NCBI GenBank assembly: GCA_018697035.1
Contig: JABHSE010000002.1
Span: 1-64,000 of the forward strand
Length of the DNA: 64,000 nt
Source of the DNA: an archaeon
Lineage (GTDB): Archaea > Nanobdellota > Nanobdellia > Pacearchaeales > GW2011-AR1
Direction: 5' to 3'
Shown: positions 8,504 through 18,027 of the stretch, piece by piece
Position numbering within the stretch: position 1 is the first letter of the stretch
Layout of the letters: the number at the start of each line of letters is the position of its first letter
The notes under the pieces: model-generated
The model's database searches: none
The model's input: the letters and a program-made list of their open reading frames with translations, nothing else
Told to the model about the DNA's origin: nothing
Translations under genes and position numbers: made by a program

Positions 8504-8586
8504 GAGGGAATGCCGGAGCGGTCAAACGGGCTAGGCTTAGGACCTAGTGGTTTATGCCTACGGGGGTTCGAATCCTCCTTCCCTCA
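8504..8586 (+). tRNA. tRNA-Leu (anticodon UAG)
   Basis: The acceptor stem is GAGGGAA / TTCCCTC. The anticodon stem is CTAGG / CCTAG with loop CTTAGGA, giving UAG. There is a long class-II variable arm (about 8549-8561) and a T-arm GGGGG-TTCGAAT-CCTCC. Discriminator is A at 8586; no CCA is encoded. Its 3' 18 bp recur at 8720-8737. Confidence 0.92.
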
Positions 8587-8737
8587 TTTATGGTTTCAAT
8601 AGAAACCATTTTCTAGAACAATGATACGAATGCTCTAAACTTTTTACGGGGGCAAAAATCTTTGCTCGAATTTTTCAGAATTTTATTCTGATGAAAAATT
8701 TTAGAGTGAATTGTGAGTAGAATCTTCCCTCCCTCAT
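8570..8737 (+). mobile_element. Mini-element A at the tRNA-Leu 3' end, flanked by tRNA-derived direct repeats
   Basis: DR1 GAATCCTCCTTCCCTCAT (8570-8587, tRNA T-loop to discriminator +1) is repeated at 8720-8737 with two mismatches. The ~132 bp between them have no ORF. They contain a perfect hairpin ATGGTTTC-aata-GAAACCAT (8589-8608) and a hairpin around 8664-8702. The segment ending GAAAAATTTTAGAGTGAA then TTGTGAG is shared with element B and, more divergently, element C. DR2 overlaps the stop codon of the converging gene. It resembles an integrated non-autonomous att-flanked element; no integrase is in the window. Confidence 0.6.
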
Positions 8738-11700
8738 TCTCCACAAACTTCAGGGAACATCTCCTCGATCTTCGCCTCATGCTTCAGGACATTTTCAACA
8801 TATTCAGGATCCCCAATAACATCCCCCTCACTAGTCTTACACTTTGTATTCCATCCATTATACCATCTCAAGGCCGCCATCCAACCACCATATTGAACAT
8901 TATCATCCGGATGACATAAATAATCTCTAGGATAATTACTATCATCCCTATATCTCAAATACTTAGAGATCAAAATCTTCTCAACCGCATATTCAACATT
9001 ATTTTCTAAAACAGCAAAATCCCCAGCAGTATGAACCCCACTATTAATCTGCATAATTCCCAAACTCTTCCCATCATCACCTTTAATCAAATTACTCCCA
9101 TCACATTCCAAACATTCTACAACAGTCCCTCTCTCAACAACTCCACAATGACTCAATTTACTCTCCTGCATCGCAACCATTAAAGCCAAACACTCTAAAC
9201 TTTTCGCTCCAGTTTCAGCCTCAATATATTTATCGACATCCCCATACTTCGCCTTCAAGTTCCCAACAATATCAATCACCTTATTCCCATTCTCAACACG
9301 ACAATTCATAATAGTAGAAACCTCAACATCGGCCTCACCTTCTTCCTCATCATCCTCCCAAAACTTCAAACTTTCCCATAAACTCTCAACCCTACCTACA
9401 CCTTCAATATTCCCAGAGCAACAACACCCCTCTTCAACTTCATAATCAAAAAATCCATCCCGCCTCTCACACTCCGAAGCAGTCATCTCAATAGAATTAT
9501 CCCCATATCCACTATCCTCACAAAACAATTCACAACTAATATCCTCCTTATCAACTTTACTATCTCCTTCGTTAACTTCTAACTCCTCATTATCTCGAAC
9601 CTCTGCAACTTTAATCACTTCGTCCTCGCTAGCCAACCCAACCAACAACCGATAAACACTAGCTTTCAAGCTCAAAGCCTCTGCCCGGTCTCCATTCGTC
9701 CCAGCTCCACTAGCACTATCATTCCCAATCACTCTCTCCAGATCAAAAACAATATTTAAACCATCAACCTCAGATCGAGAAATGCTCAAAGCTTCGATAT
9801 CAATCCGAGCCTTCTCTAACAACTTAGCAACCGCTTCCAAATCCAAACGAGTACTATTAATCAAACCCTTCAATCTATCCAACTCATCAAACGTCGTTCC
9901 CTCAAAAGTAGATATCGTCTCCAAGTCATCCTCGACACTCTCAATATCCAACCAACATCTCAAATTAACATCCCCACAATATCCAACATCTTTCCACTTC
10001 GACCCACTATTCTGCATAACATCATCCTCGCTCTTAGACTTACAATAACCACCATCACACTCGAAACCCTTATCACAATCGCCCTCTTCACTACACCCAA
10101 CCAAATCTCCCTTAGCAATTCCACTATCTGGATTATTCGTAGCACAAATCCTAACAATTCCCCTCAAAGCAATCTCCGGATTAATCGTCTCCTCAGCCCC
10201 AGCCTGCAAATTCAAAGTCGCCATCGACAAAGCCGAAGGACTCCCCGAAATACATTCTTTCTCGCTCTTAATATCTTCCTGAGTAGCCTGATCCTCTGTA
10301 TACTTCTTCGCCAAATAATCAATCCCAAAACTAGTCGTAACCTGCTTAAACCCACACTTCTCTTGCGCATTAATAACAACACACAACTCCTTATATCCAG
10401 CAGGCGCCGTAAAATCAACCGATTTATCAGCACTCGAGCCAGCAGCGATATATCCAGACATCTCTCCATTACTAATTTCAGGAGTCGAGGCATAATAACT
10501 CGACGCCGGCGGATCCTTCAAATAAACCTTATACTGAACACCCGCATCATTCCCAGCATAAATATGAAAATAAACCTTATACTGACTAGTCGCAGGAACC
10601 GTGGCCTCGGTAAAAGTAATCTCGCTAAACTGAGCATAAAATTGACTAGGGCTTTCGGGAGCAAGTAAATTCTCAATAAAATTAGCCGAACCTGGAACAC
10701 TCGAACCGACAAACGCCTTACAAACCGAACCACCAACCTCTTGTGTGCTTCTAATATTAAAAGCCCTAAAAGCATTCTGGGCATACGTATCCTTAAAATA
10801 ACTAATCGACTTCTTTGTATTCTCCCAAGCACTAGCCACCAAAGCGTACTCACCACCACCACGAACTTTATTCCCACCAATAGCATAATCAATAACCCCG
10901 GGAACCAATTTATCCATCAACGGCGACAACTGCCTCCAAAAAAACTCACACTTGTAAATCGAAGTTATCTGATCACAAATCCCAACCAACTCACCAGTTT
11001 CCAAAGAATGCTCCAAACACTCTCTCTCACTTCTCAAAATAGAAACATAACTATCAAGTCCAGCATGCACCCCACTTAAACAAATCGGCATAAAGATTCC
11101 CTCCTTTGCATTAGGTAAACATAAAACTAAGCTCCCGATAATCCCAGTCTGAATCACATCAGCCACTGGAAACTTATCATCAAAATTACACCGACTCGGC
11201 GGACAAATCACCGGGTCACAAACATTAAACATTAACTTACAATCACTTGGACTCATAAATTCCTGACACTCAACCGAAGGAGTATTCACGGGCTTACCTC
11301 TGTCAATACTCTCACCCAAAATATTAATCTTGTCATTCTTCGCCTGTCCCGAAGCCTGCCGAATTGCCTCTCGCGCACGATCATACAACTTAGTCATATC
11401 AACATTCTTACACAAACCAAACTTCTTACTTTCAGGAATACTATTTTCACTAAAACTTAAGCAATCATCATCCCCACCCTTCGACTCCATCAGCCCATTA
11501 ATCCCGATATTACAAATATAAAAATTACTAACATCCCCAGAAGCCTTATACCCTTGAACAGAACTACTGAAAACATCACCTCCAGAATTCGAAACCCAAA
11601 CATACCAACCCCCATCCAAGCTCTTCCCAGGATAACCAAACGGAACAATCGCCGGCAAACCTGCATTATCTCCAATATCAAAATATTGAACCTGAGCTTT

Positions 11701-14700
11701 ACTTCTCCAATCATTAGAGCAACTCCCAGCATCAAGCATTTGAACACTAACCCCGTCCTTGCTATAAGGAATCTTATCCAACTTTTCAACTTTATTATCA
11801 ACTTCTTTAACCAAACTCAACTTCCCGCCCTTAGATACAACCTCATAAATACCATGTTGCCCACCCCCCTCAGAAGGAAACAAATAAAGATAATCATGTG
11901 ACCCAGAAGAAATAATCTGTGCTCCAATCTCTCCATCAACTTTATCACTCAACTGCAAATCCTCCCAATTCAAACCAAGACTCTCCAGCTCACTTTTATC
12001 AAACCTTTCCTTCTCATCAATTAAATTCCCATTACCCCCACTCATAATACTAACCGGAATCTCTACCGTCTCACCTTCAACTTTAAACTTATATTCATCC
12101 GCTTTAATGGATTTCACTCCCTCATTCTCCTGACTCAAAGCAACATACCGAAGCGCGCCATCCATCTCCCCCTTAACCGCCTTCTTCCCAACACCCTCCG
12201 ACTTCTGCCAAAGCATAATCGCCTGCAACTGCGAAAGACTTAAATCTCCACTAACCTCAAGTGGCCGATCCACTCCCTCAACTTCAATCTTAGTACCAAC
12301 CCCAATCTTCCTAGCCAAACACTCTCTATACTCTTTCTCTTTAACAACACTCTTACCTCCAATAATCCCACCAGAATCTCCAACAACTCCCGCCTCATTC
12401 TGACAACCTTCCATGTCCGCATTCACACTCTTCAAGTTCCCAGCCATAGTCTCAACAGCGTTGTCAATATCTCCATTCTCATTCAGTTTATTATAACACT
12501 CCGTCCTACTCATCTCCCTATACTTAGAATCTGTATCACAAATTTCTCTATACTCAGCCATAACCTTAGATCGAGCAGCTCCGGCACCCCCAGTCCCACT
12601 CAACATATTCTTAACCATCAAAATCGTACTCGTAGCAAAACAAGCCCCCTTCAAACCCGTCACAACATCACCCAACCTCTCAACAATATCCTCCCACTTC
12701 GCAATCGACTTATTCAAATTAGCAATCATCCTCTGCGTCTTCTCAGGGCTAAGTTCAATCGCCCTCTTCTCAACCCCAATTCTAAATGTAAAATCAGCCT
12801 CGCTCTTCTCATGCTTAACATCCGGAATCAAACTAACATGCGCAACCTCATTAACAATAATATTACTAACATAAACCTCAACCCCATTAAACGTCGTCCG
12901 CTCACCCTCCTTAATCGTAGCCGGCCTAGACCTCGCATCACCCTTCGCATTCTCAACTTTACTCTTGAAATAAACCTTAACACTACCAGGTAAAATGGTC
13001 CTAATCTCCAAGACACCAGAGCTACCCATACTAATATTCTGACTCTCATTATACCCATTCTTAGATTGACCACCAACCTTCAAATCAACCCTCTTCTCTC
13101 CTTCTGCAACCGCCTTAAAATCGACAACCGAAATGGACTGAAACTCATTCCCAACATAAACACTAACAAACGACTCAGAATAATCAGTCCCATCCAACTT
13201 TGCCCTCATATCCCGAACATAATCAACATTATTCGCCGAAGGATAATCATCCAAAAACAAATCCATCAACATCCTCTGCGCCGAAAAATTCCCTATCTCT
13301 CCAGCCAAAACAATCTCCTCGTACAAAGCCTCCTCAGCCCAAGTCCCACCAGCCTCCTTCTCTTCACTACCATAATCTTCAACCAACTCGTCCCTCACAA
13401 CAACAACCGATTTATCGAAATATTTATCAGATTTGCCATCAATCGTAGATGTTCCACTCAATCCATCGAAAAAATCTTTATCTTCTTTAGAAAAAATAGC
13501 CAACCCACTAATTTTAATCTTTTCAACTTCATTCTTAAAATCATCAAAACTACCAGTAGATATCAATTTATCTCTAATAGTCGTTACATCCTTATCTTTA
13601 GGTATATTGGTAGCAAGAATAACAAACTCAGTATCTTCACTTGGATGAGTTCCATAATAAATTACGTACTTCCCACCATCACCAATTCTTTCACCAACCT
13701 TACGCTCTACAAATTCCTCTTCAGTGCTCATTCTCAACATAACCCCAACTCCACTCAAACTAAGCGGCGCAATCTTCCCAGCCCCCGAACAAGAAAGTGT
13801 AATCTCCCCATCATTATTCCCCCGAACATTCAACTTCTTAACAGAACACTTCCCGTCCAAAAACTTCGACCCTTCCCGAACCCAAACATCATTCCCATCA
13901 ACATTAAGCCTCGCCATATCTTCTTGCGTCGTAATATCCGTCAACTTAACTTTCAATCCAGCCTTACAATAAAACCCAGGCAAATAACTCGAACTACTAG
14001 TCTCACCCTCTTTCAAAGTCAACGTCCTCAAAACCTTATCCCGACTCTCCATCACCTGAATCTTAGCACTACCCTCACCAACATCCAACACCCTCAAAAA
14101 ACCTCGACCATTCCAAAACGAATTCTCTACATATTTCCGATCCCACTCATCCTCACTCATCGGCTCCAAATAATAATCCCCCTTCCCAGTCCCATATGCC
14201 TCCTCCGCATCATAAGTCATCGTCGCCGTCAAGTTCCCAGCAACCCATTCCTCCATATTCGCCTCGACCTTTTCCTGCTTCAAAATAATCACAACATAAC
14301 CAATATTCTCCAGCGTCGGATCCCCAAGCAAAGTAGTATAAGACTTAACAGCAGCACGAGCCGGATGATAAACAACAGATCGAACACCTTCAGGATAATC
14401 ACCCTTAAATGAAATCGATTTAATTGAAGAAACTTTAATCAACGGATTAACCTTAATCGCATACAATTGACAAAATACAGGAACATTCTGCTCCGCCAAT
14501 AAATCACTTCGAACAACCATCGGACTACATCCACCAGGAGGAATACCAATCACAAAATCCGTCGTAGCATTACACTGGTCATTCTTCATATCATTCAAAA
14601 TCGGCCAATAGTTCTCAAAATCGCTAGCATATAAATTGTCAAAAGTCGGCTGATTAGACTGCCAATTACTAGAAGGATTATCTAAAGCAAAAACCCCAGA

Positions 14701-14751
14701 GCTAACAAAAATCCCTATCAATAAAATAAGTGATAATCTTCCCTTTATCAT
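8734..14751 (-). CDS. Giant secreted protein with C-terminal lytic-transglycosylase-like domain
   Basis: 2005 aa. A signal peptide (residues 1-22, ..LILLIGIFVSSGVFA) starts a long extracellular protein rich in Cys pairs (for example CPPSRC at ~1200 and CSEEGDCDKGFECDGGYC at ~1580). The last ~190 residues look like an SLT/lysozyme-like fold: MVAMQESKLSH (catalytic-Glu position), SLGIMQIN and AALRWYNG. Lytic transglycosylases cleave peptidoglycan, which archaea lack, so the substrate may be a bacterial partner's wall, or the fold may be structural (inference). The ATG at 14751 overlaps the upstream stop by ATGA, indicating translational coupling with the 610-aa membrane protein. The middle ~1700 residues are unrecognised. 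Confidence 0.8.
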   Translation of the reverse strand: MIKGRLSLILLIGIFVSSGVFALDNPSSNWQSNQPTFDNLYASDFENYWPILNDMKNDQCNATTDFVIGIPPGGCSPMVVRSDLLAEQNVPVFCQLYAIKVNPLIKVSSIKSISFKGDYPEGVRSVVYHPARAAVKSYTTLLGDPTLENIGYVVIILKQEKVEANMEEWVAGNLTATMTYDAEEAYGTGKGDYYLEPMSEDEWDRKYVENSFWNGRGFLRVLDVGEGSAKIQVMESRDKVLRTLTLKEGETSSSSYLPGFYCKAGLKVKLTDITTQEDMARLNVDGNDVWVREGSKFLDGKCSVKKLNVRGNNDGEITLSCSGAGKIAPLSLSGVGVMLRMSTEEEFVERKVGERIGDGGKYVIYYGTHPSEDTEFVILATNIPKDKDVTTIRDKLISTGSFDDFKNEVEKIKISGLAIFSKEDKDFFDGLSGTSTIDGKSDKYFDKSVVVVRDELVEDYGSEEKEAGGTWAEEALYEEIVLAGEIGNFSAQRMLMDLFLDDYPSANNVDYVRDMRAKLDGTDYSESFVSVYVGNEFQSISVVDFKAVAEGEKRVDLKVGGQSKNGYNESQNISMGSSGVLEIRTILPGSVKVYFKSKVENAKGDARSRPATIKEGERTTFNGVEVYVSNIIVNEVAHVSLIPDVKHEKSEADFTFRIGVEKRAIELSPEKTQRMIANLNKSIAKWEDIVERLGDVVTGLKGACFATSTILMVKNMLSGTGGAGAARSKVMAEYREICDTDSKYREMSRTECYNKLNENGDIDNAVETMAGNLKSVNADMEGCQNEAGVVGDSGGIIGGKSVVKEKEYRECLARKIGVGTKIEVEGVDRPLEVSGDLSLSQLQAIMLWQKSEGVGKKAVKGEMDGALRYVALSQENEGVKSIKADEYKFKVEGETVEIPVSIMSGGNGNLIDEKERFDKSELESLGLNWEDLQLSDKVDGEIGAQIISSGSHDYLYLFPSEGGGQHGIYEVVSKGGKLSLVKEVDNKVEKLDKIPYSKDGVSVQMLDAGSCSNDWRSKAQVQYFDIGDNAGLPAIVPFGYPGKSLDGGWYVWVSNSGGDVFSSSVQGYKASGDVSNFYICNIGINGLMESKGGDDDCLSFSENSIPESKKFGLCKNVDMTKLYDRAREAIRQASGQAKNDKINILGESIDRGKPVNTPSVECQEFMSPSDCKLMFNVCDPVICPPSRCNFDDKFPVADVIQTGIIGSLVLCLPNAKEGIFMPICLSGVHAGLDSYVSILRSERECLEHSLETGELVGICDQITSIYKCEFFWRQLSPLMDKLVPGVIDYAIGGNKVRGGGEYALVASAWENTKKSISYFKDTYAQNAFRAFNIRSTQEVGGSVCKAFVGSSVPGSANFIENLLAPESPSQFYAQFSEITFTEATVPATSQYKVYFHIYAGNDAGVQYKVYLKDPPASSYYASTPEISNGEMSGYIAAGSSADKSVDFTAPAGYKELCVVINAQEKCGFKQVTTSFGIDYLAKKYTEDQATQEDIKSEKECISGSPSALSMATLNLQAGAEETINPEIALRGIVRICATNNPDSGIAKGDLVGCSEEGDCDKGFECDGGYCKSKSEDDVMQNSGSKWKDVGYCGDVNLRCWLDIESVEDDLETISTFEGTTFDELDRLKGLINSTRLDLEAVAKLLEKARIDIEALSISRSEVDGLNIVFDLERVIGNDSASGAGTNGDRAEALSLKASVYRLLVGLASEDEVIKVAEVRDNEELEVNEGDSKVDKEDISCELFCEDSGYGDNSIEMTASECERRDGFFDYEVEEGCCCSGNIEGVGRVESLWESLKFWEDDEEEGEADVEVSTIMNCRVENGNKVIDIVGNLKAKYGDVDKYIEAETGAKSLECLALMVAMQESKLSHCGVVERGTVVECLECDGSNLIKGDDGKSLGIMQINSGVHTAGDFAVLENNVEYAVEKILISKYLRYRDDSNYPRDYLCHPDDNVQYGGWMAALRWYNGWNTKCKTSEGDVIGDPEYVENVLKHEAKIEEMFPEVCGE

Positions 14752-16580
14752 TCGAAATAAACCTCCACAATCTCATCATCAACACGTTCATGATTCGCCG
14801 ACAACTCCTCAAGACTCGCAGGCAAACCAAACAAAGGTACATTCAAATTTATTTCATCAGCATTATCCAAATCTTCCGAAGTAATATACTCCCTTGTTTT
14901 CCCACCACCAACAACCGCAAAATCAATATCCATTTCAGGCATATTAATATCATAACACTTCTCAGTCTCAGCCCCAAACAACCCCATCAAACCAGACTCA
15001 GGAACATCAACACATTCACTTCGACTCGTCGCTGGAAACTTCAAACTCGAGCCGTCATAAACATAAACACTCACATTATAATAACCCTCAACCAACTCCA
15101 ACGAATCCATCTCAGGATAAAGCACCGTAGCAGAAAAATCCTCAGAGATAAAATTAACAACAGCCTTATCAACATTACCCAAATCCAAACTCAAATTATA
15201 TTTCTTCTTTAAAACAACATTCGCCAAACTCTCCTCATTCGTAGAAATTTGATACTTCGCCTGAGCATAACCCTCAGCATCAGCAACAACAAAACCATTC
15301 ACACATTGCGGAAACTCACCATTCAAAATAGCATCCTCTCCAGTAATTTCAGTTTCACCAATATTACAAACCGCATCCAAACATTTGAAGCTAATCACAG
15401 CCTCAACCGGATTCAAATCAACATCATAAGTATAGACATCAACCTCTTGATTCTTCATTTCACAAACCCTAGACTCAATACTAAAACCATTCGTCGTAGG
15501 CAAAGCCTCTCTCGGCTGACTCCTTGAAATCACAACACCAACCGGAAACTGAAACAACTCATTATCGTCGAAAAACTGCACCATCACAGGAAAATTAACA
15601 TCGTAAACAAAATGATAAGGAACATAACAAAAGCCCAAGACACCAAGCCCTTCCTGTAAACCGACAGGCTTCACAACCTTATCGCCATACATTTCAACCC
15701 GCGTAGTCCAATCCTGCAAGTACATAAAATTAACATTCTCTTTCAAATTCAAACCACTATCCTCCACAAAATACTCCCGCTCATCCGACGACAAATCATA
15801 ATAATCCCCATCGAGCCTAATCGAAGCAATATTCGCAGCCAAACCATCTTTCAAATCTTCAACAATCTCCTCCTCAACAAAAATCTTCGGAGCACAACCA
15901 AATTCAATCCCATCAACCGGAGCATAAAGCCTCAAAACATCCAAAGCATAATTCTCCAGAAACATGTTCGCCTTCTCATAATCATAAACATCTACAGCTA
16001 AACTGTAAAACTTACCAAGCTTACTCGACACATCAAGCTCGTGAGAAGAAACAACAACCGAACTATTACCCTTAAAAATACTAATCTTATTATCAACAAC
16101 AACCTCAACATCCAACTCATTTATCTTAGAACTAGCATCTCCTCCGTCAACAAACACATCAAAACCAGCAGCCTCAAAATCCGAAAAATCACAAAGCCCC
16201 ACCCTCTCCGAAACATATCCAGCCAACTCCCTTTCCATCTCCCCCTTCGTCGGAACACTTTCTTTCAATAAATTATTCCCAGAAACATGCATCCAATAGG
16301 GAACAGCCTGTCCCATGAAGTCCAAATGCGAACTAAACGGCATATATGCAGATCCAGGCTCAAAAGCCCCACTATCAATTCTACCTCCCTGCTCACCCAA
16401 AAGCGCAATCCCTTCACTAGCACGATCCTCCAAACAAGAGACATAATAATCATAAACCGGCTTTAGGTCCTCAGGAATACTAGTCCCCATAAAATCATCC
16501 CTCAAAACAAAATACGCAATCACACTCCCAACTATCAAAATCGCCAAAATAATAAAAATCGTCACCTGTGCCTTCTTCAT
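14748..16580 (-). CDS. Pilin-like N-terminally anchored extracellular protein
   Basis: 610 aa. The N-terminus MKKAQVTIFIILAILIVGSV resembles the DPANN class-III/pilin-like signal (short basic head, Q-x-T/S, one hydrophobic helix). About 580 acidic extracellular residues with scattered Cys follow (YVSCLED at ~48, VGLCDF, FGCAPK, CLDAVCNIGE). The family is not recognised. It overlaps the 2005-aa gene by 4 nt downstream and the 39-aa gene by 4 nt upstream, so the three form one operon. It may scaffold the giant enzyme at the surface, using the filament machinery encoded at 45-61 kb (inference). Confidence 0.75.
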   Translation of the reverse strand: MKKAQVTIFIILAILIVGSVIAYFVLRDDFMGTSIPEDLKPVYDYYVSCLEDRASEGIALLGEQGGRIDSGAFEPGSAYMPFSSHLDFMGQAVPYWMHVSGNNLLKESVPTKGEMERELAGYVSERVGLCDFSDFEAAGFDVFVDGGDASSKINELDVEVVVDNKISIFKGNSSVVVSSHELDVSSKLGKFYSLAVDVYDYEKANMFLENYALDVLRLYAPVDGIEFGCAPKIFVEEEIVEDLKDGLAANIASIRLDGDYYDLSSDEREYFVEDSGLNLKENVNFMYLQDWTTRVEMYGDKVVKPVGLQEGLGVLGFCYVPYHFVYDVNFPVMVQFFDDNELFQFPVGVVISRSQPREALPTTNGFSIESRVCEMKNQEVDVYTYDVDLNPVEAVISFKCLDAVCNIGETEITGEDAILNGEFPQCVNGFVVADAEGYAQAKYQISTNEESLANVVLKKKYNLSLDLGNVDKAVVNFISEDFSATVLYPEMDSLELVEGYYNVSVYVYDGSSLKFPATSRSECVDVPESGLMGLFGAETEKCYDINMPEMDIDFAVVGGGKTREYITSEDLDNADEINLNVPLFGLPASLEELSANHERVDDEIVEVYFE

Positions 16581-16696
16581 TTCTTCACTTTCTCCTCAAT
16601 TAATTTCATAATCTCACTGTTAATATCCTTTTGTATACTCATCTTAAACTTCGCCCACAACTCTTCATCTTCGACTAACAACAAATACTTCTTCAT
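16577..16696 (-). CDS. Small 39-residue protein, first gene of the giant-protein operon
   Basis: It reads MKKYLLLVEDEELWAKFKMS then a charged helix ending MKLIEEKVKK and TGA. The stop overlaps the next ATG (ATGA), and a TTTATAAG TATA-like box lies ~30 bp upstream (about 16724-16731). Coupling, position and coding-like composition support a real gene. A short amphipathic helical protein is likely (regulator or antitoxin-like), but the family is not identified. Confidence 0.6.
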   Translation of the reverse strand: MKKYLLLVEDEELWAKFKMSIQKDINSEIMKLIEEKVKK

Positions 16697-16804
16697 ACTA
16701 AAAATCTTAAATAAACTCTAACTTATAAAACTTCCTAACTAACTTACTAAGTAACTAACTTACTAACAAAAACGATAAAAAACAAATCAACAATCAAACA
16801 TCAA

Positions 16805-16875
16805 GATCCCGTAGTCTAATGGTAGAACGCATCGTTGACTTCGATGACACCCAAGTTCGATTCTTGGCGGGATCA
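16805..16875 (+). tRNA. tRNA-Val (anticodon GAC)
   Basis: The acceptor stem is GATCCCG / CGGGATC with discriminator A. The anticodon stem is CATCG / CGATG with loop TTGACTT, giving GAC. The T-arm is CCAAG-TTCGATT-CTTGG. U at position 37 is unusual, and the D-stem is weak, so the identity call is slightly uncertain. The 3' 18 bp are repeated at 17099-17116. Confidence 0.82.
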
Positions 16876-17116
16876 TTAAACGAAATCTTTAGATTTTGTT
16901 TAGAAAATCTTAGATTTTCGTGTCCGAGTGTCCTAGCGACACGACGGTAGAGGAAATTGCATAGCAACTTTTCGATATCATCAGAGATGATGTTTATTCC
17001 TACAATACATCTAGAACTTGGGTACCCAAGGCGAACAATTCACTCTAAAATTTTTCTCTGCGAAGCGATTAGAAAAATTTTAGAGTGAATTGTGAGGAGA
17101 TTCTTGGCGGGATCAT
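16859..17116 (+). mobile_element. Mini-element B at the tRNA-Val 3' end
   Basis: DR1 GATTCTTGGCGGGATCAT (16859-16876) and DR2 (17099-17116) are identical over 18 bp. The interval is a chain of hairpins: GAAAATCT-t-AGATTTTC (about 16903-16919), GTGTC-ctagc-GACAC (about 16928-16942), CTTGGGTACCCAAG (about 17017-17030) and a perfect 22-bp inverted repeat 17036-17057 / 17071-17092. The right end, with AGAGTGAATTGTGAG before DR2, matches element A. DR2 overlaps the stop codon of the converging gene. There is no ORF; the 223-nt gap holds nothing else. Confidence 0.65.
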
Positions 17117-17364
17117 CACCACAAATCCTCGGAAAACAACAATCTAGAATGCCTAGTCTTCTCAATTTGCCCAACCCTCAAAACATATTCCAAACCATCC
17201 TCCCTATCTAAGAATTCCCCATCATCCCTCAAAAATCCCTGACTTCCCCTAATCCCAAAATCCCCCGTCTCCCTATGAATCATACTTATAACATCATGAT
17301 GACGATTAGGTTCAGGTAAAGAATAAAGCTTATCCTTATAATAGATCGCAACATCGGTTATCAT
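17116..17364 (-). CDS. Conserved-looking small protein, partner of the upstream HTH-like gene
   Basis: 82 aa, starting MITDVAIYYKDKLYSLPEPN, then RHHDVISMIHRETGDFGIRG and a GQ-E-K-T-R-H-S-R-L-like C-terminus. The ATG at 17364 overlaps the stop of the preceding gene (ATGA), so the pair is translationally coupled. The family name is not known to me. The arrangement (DNA-binding-like protein plus a small HH-containing protein) also fits a mobile-element or toxin-antitoxin-like module; this is speculation. Confidence 0.6.
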   Translation of the reverse strand: MITDVAIYYKDKLYSLPEPNRHHDVISMIHRETGDFGIRGSQGFLRDDGEFLDREDGLEYVLRVGQIEKTRHSRLLFSEDLW

Positions 17365-17636
17365 CTCTTCCCAACCTCTCCACCCAAGACCTTCCCCCAA
17401 TTATCCTCAACATCCTCAACATCCAAACCACCAAACTCTAGTCCCGCCACATCACAAAAATCCCGAACCAACTCTTCCGGCATCAATCTCGCCCCAACAT
17501 AATAATTCTTCAAAGTCGAATACGGAACATCAAACCCAAACTGCAACAATCCCCTCAAACTAGGACTCTTCAACTTCAAAATAACCAAATCCAAAAACAA
17601 CCTCTGTCCACCCCTCTGCAAAAATCGAATCCTCAT
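17361..17636 (-). CDS. Small HTH-like protein
   Basis: 91 aa from the ATG at 17636 (MRIRFLQRGGQRLFLDLVIL). The segment SPSLRGLLQFGFDVPYSTLKNYYVGARLMPEEL looks like a helix-turn-helix region, with YSTLKNYYVGARLMPEE as turn and recognition helix (residues ~34-60). It is the first gene of a two-gene unit with 17116-17364. The assignment rests on pattern only. Confidence 0.55.
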   Translation of the reverse strand: MRIRFLQRGGQRLFLDLVILKLKSPSLRGLLQFGFDVPYSTLKNYYVGARLMPEELVRDFCDVAGLEFGGLDVEDVEDNWGKVLGGEVGKR

Positions 17637-17723
17637 AAAAACAATATAGCACAAACCTTAATAAAACTAACTACGGGACCATATAATAGTAAAACTTATA
17701 AAGCAATTTTCAAAAGCAACTAT

Positions 17724-18026
17724 ATGAAGATGCCAAAAAAGCTAAACAGATACTGCTCACATTGCAAAAAGAAAACAGAACAAAAGGTAAAGCAACAATC
17801 TACAGGAAGACCCTCGACAATGAAAAGAGGTTCAAAGGTAAGAGCAATGCTTAGAGGACTAAACCGAGGAATCGGAAACCAAGGACGTTTCTCACGTATG
17901 AAGAATCAAGCAAAAGGTAATCGTAAAACAACTAAAAAAACAGCTATCGTCTACACCTGCACAGTCTGCAAAAAAGGCAAAGACCAAAAGAAAGGTAAAC
18001 GAACAAGCAAATTAGTATTAGAATAA
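17724..18026 (+). CDS. rpl44e: 50S ribosomal protein L44e
   Basis: 100 aa, strongly basic. N-terminal CSHCKKK (Cys ~11 and 14) and C-terminal CTVCKKG (Cys ~79 and 82) form the zinc site typical of L44e. The start is MKMPKK at 17724, with an internal Met alternative at 17730. A TATA-like ACTTATAAAG lies at about 17694-17703. It is followed immediately (1 bp) by S3Ae, so they are co-transcribed. Confidence 0.92.
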   Translation: MKMPKKLNRYCSHCKKKTEQKVKQQSTGRPSTMKRGSKVRAMLRGLNRGIGNQGRFSRMKNQAKGNRKTTKKTAIVYTCTVCKKGKDQKKGKRTSKLVLE

Positions 18027-18027
18027 A

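Noticed and set aside
8301-8534. ORF of 77 codons on the plus strand before tRNA-Leu
   Set aside because: It runs through hairpin H1, three further hairpins and into the tRNA. Composition is not coding-like and no start context is present.
13066-14412. 448-codon plus-strand ORF
   Set aside because: Antisense to the 2005-aa protein gene. Its protein is Asn/Ile/Arg-rich low complexity, caused by the A/C bias of the plus strand.
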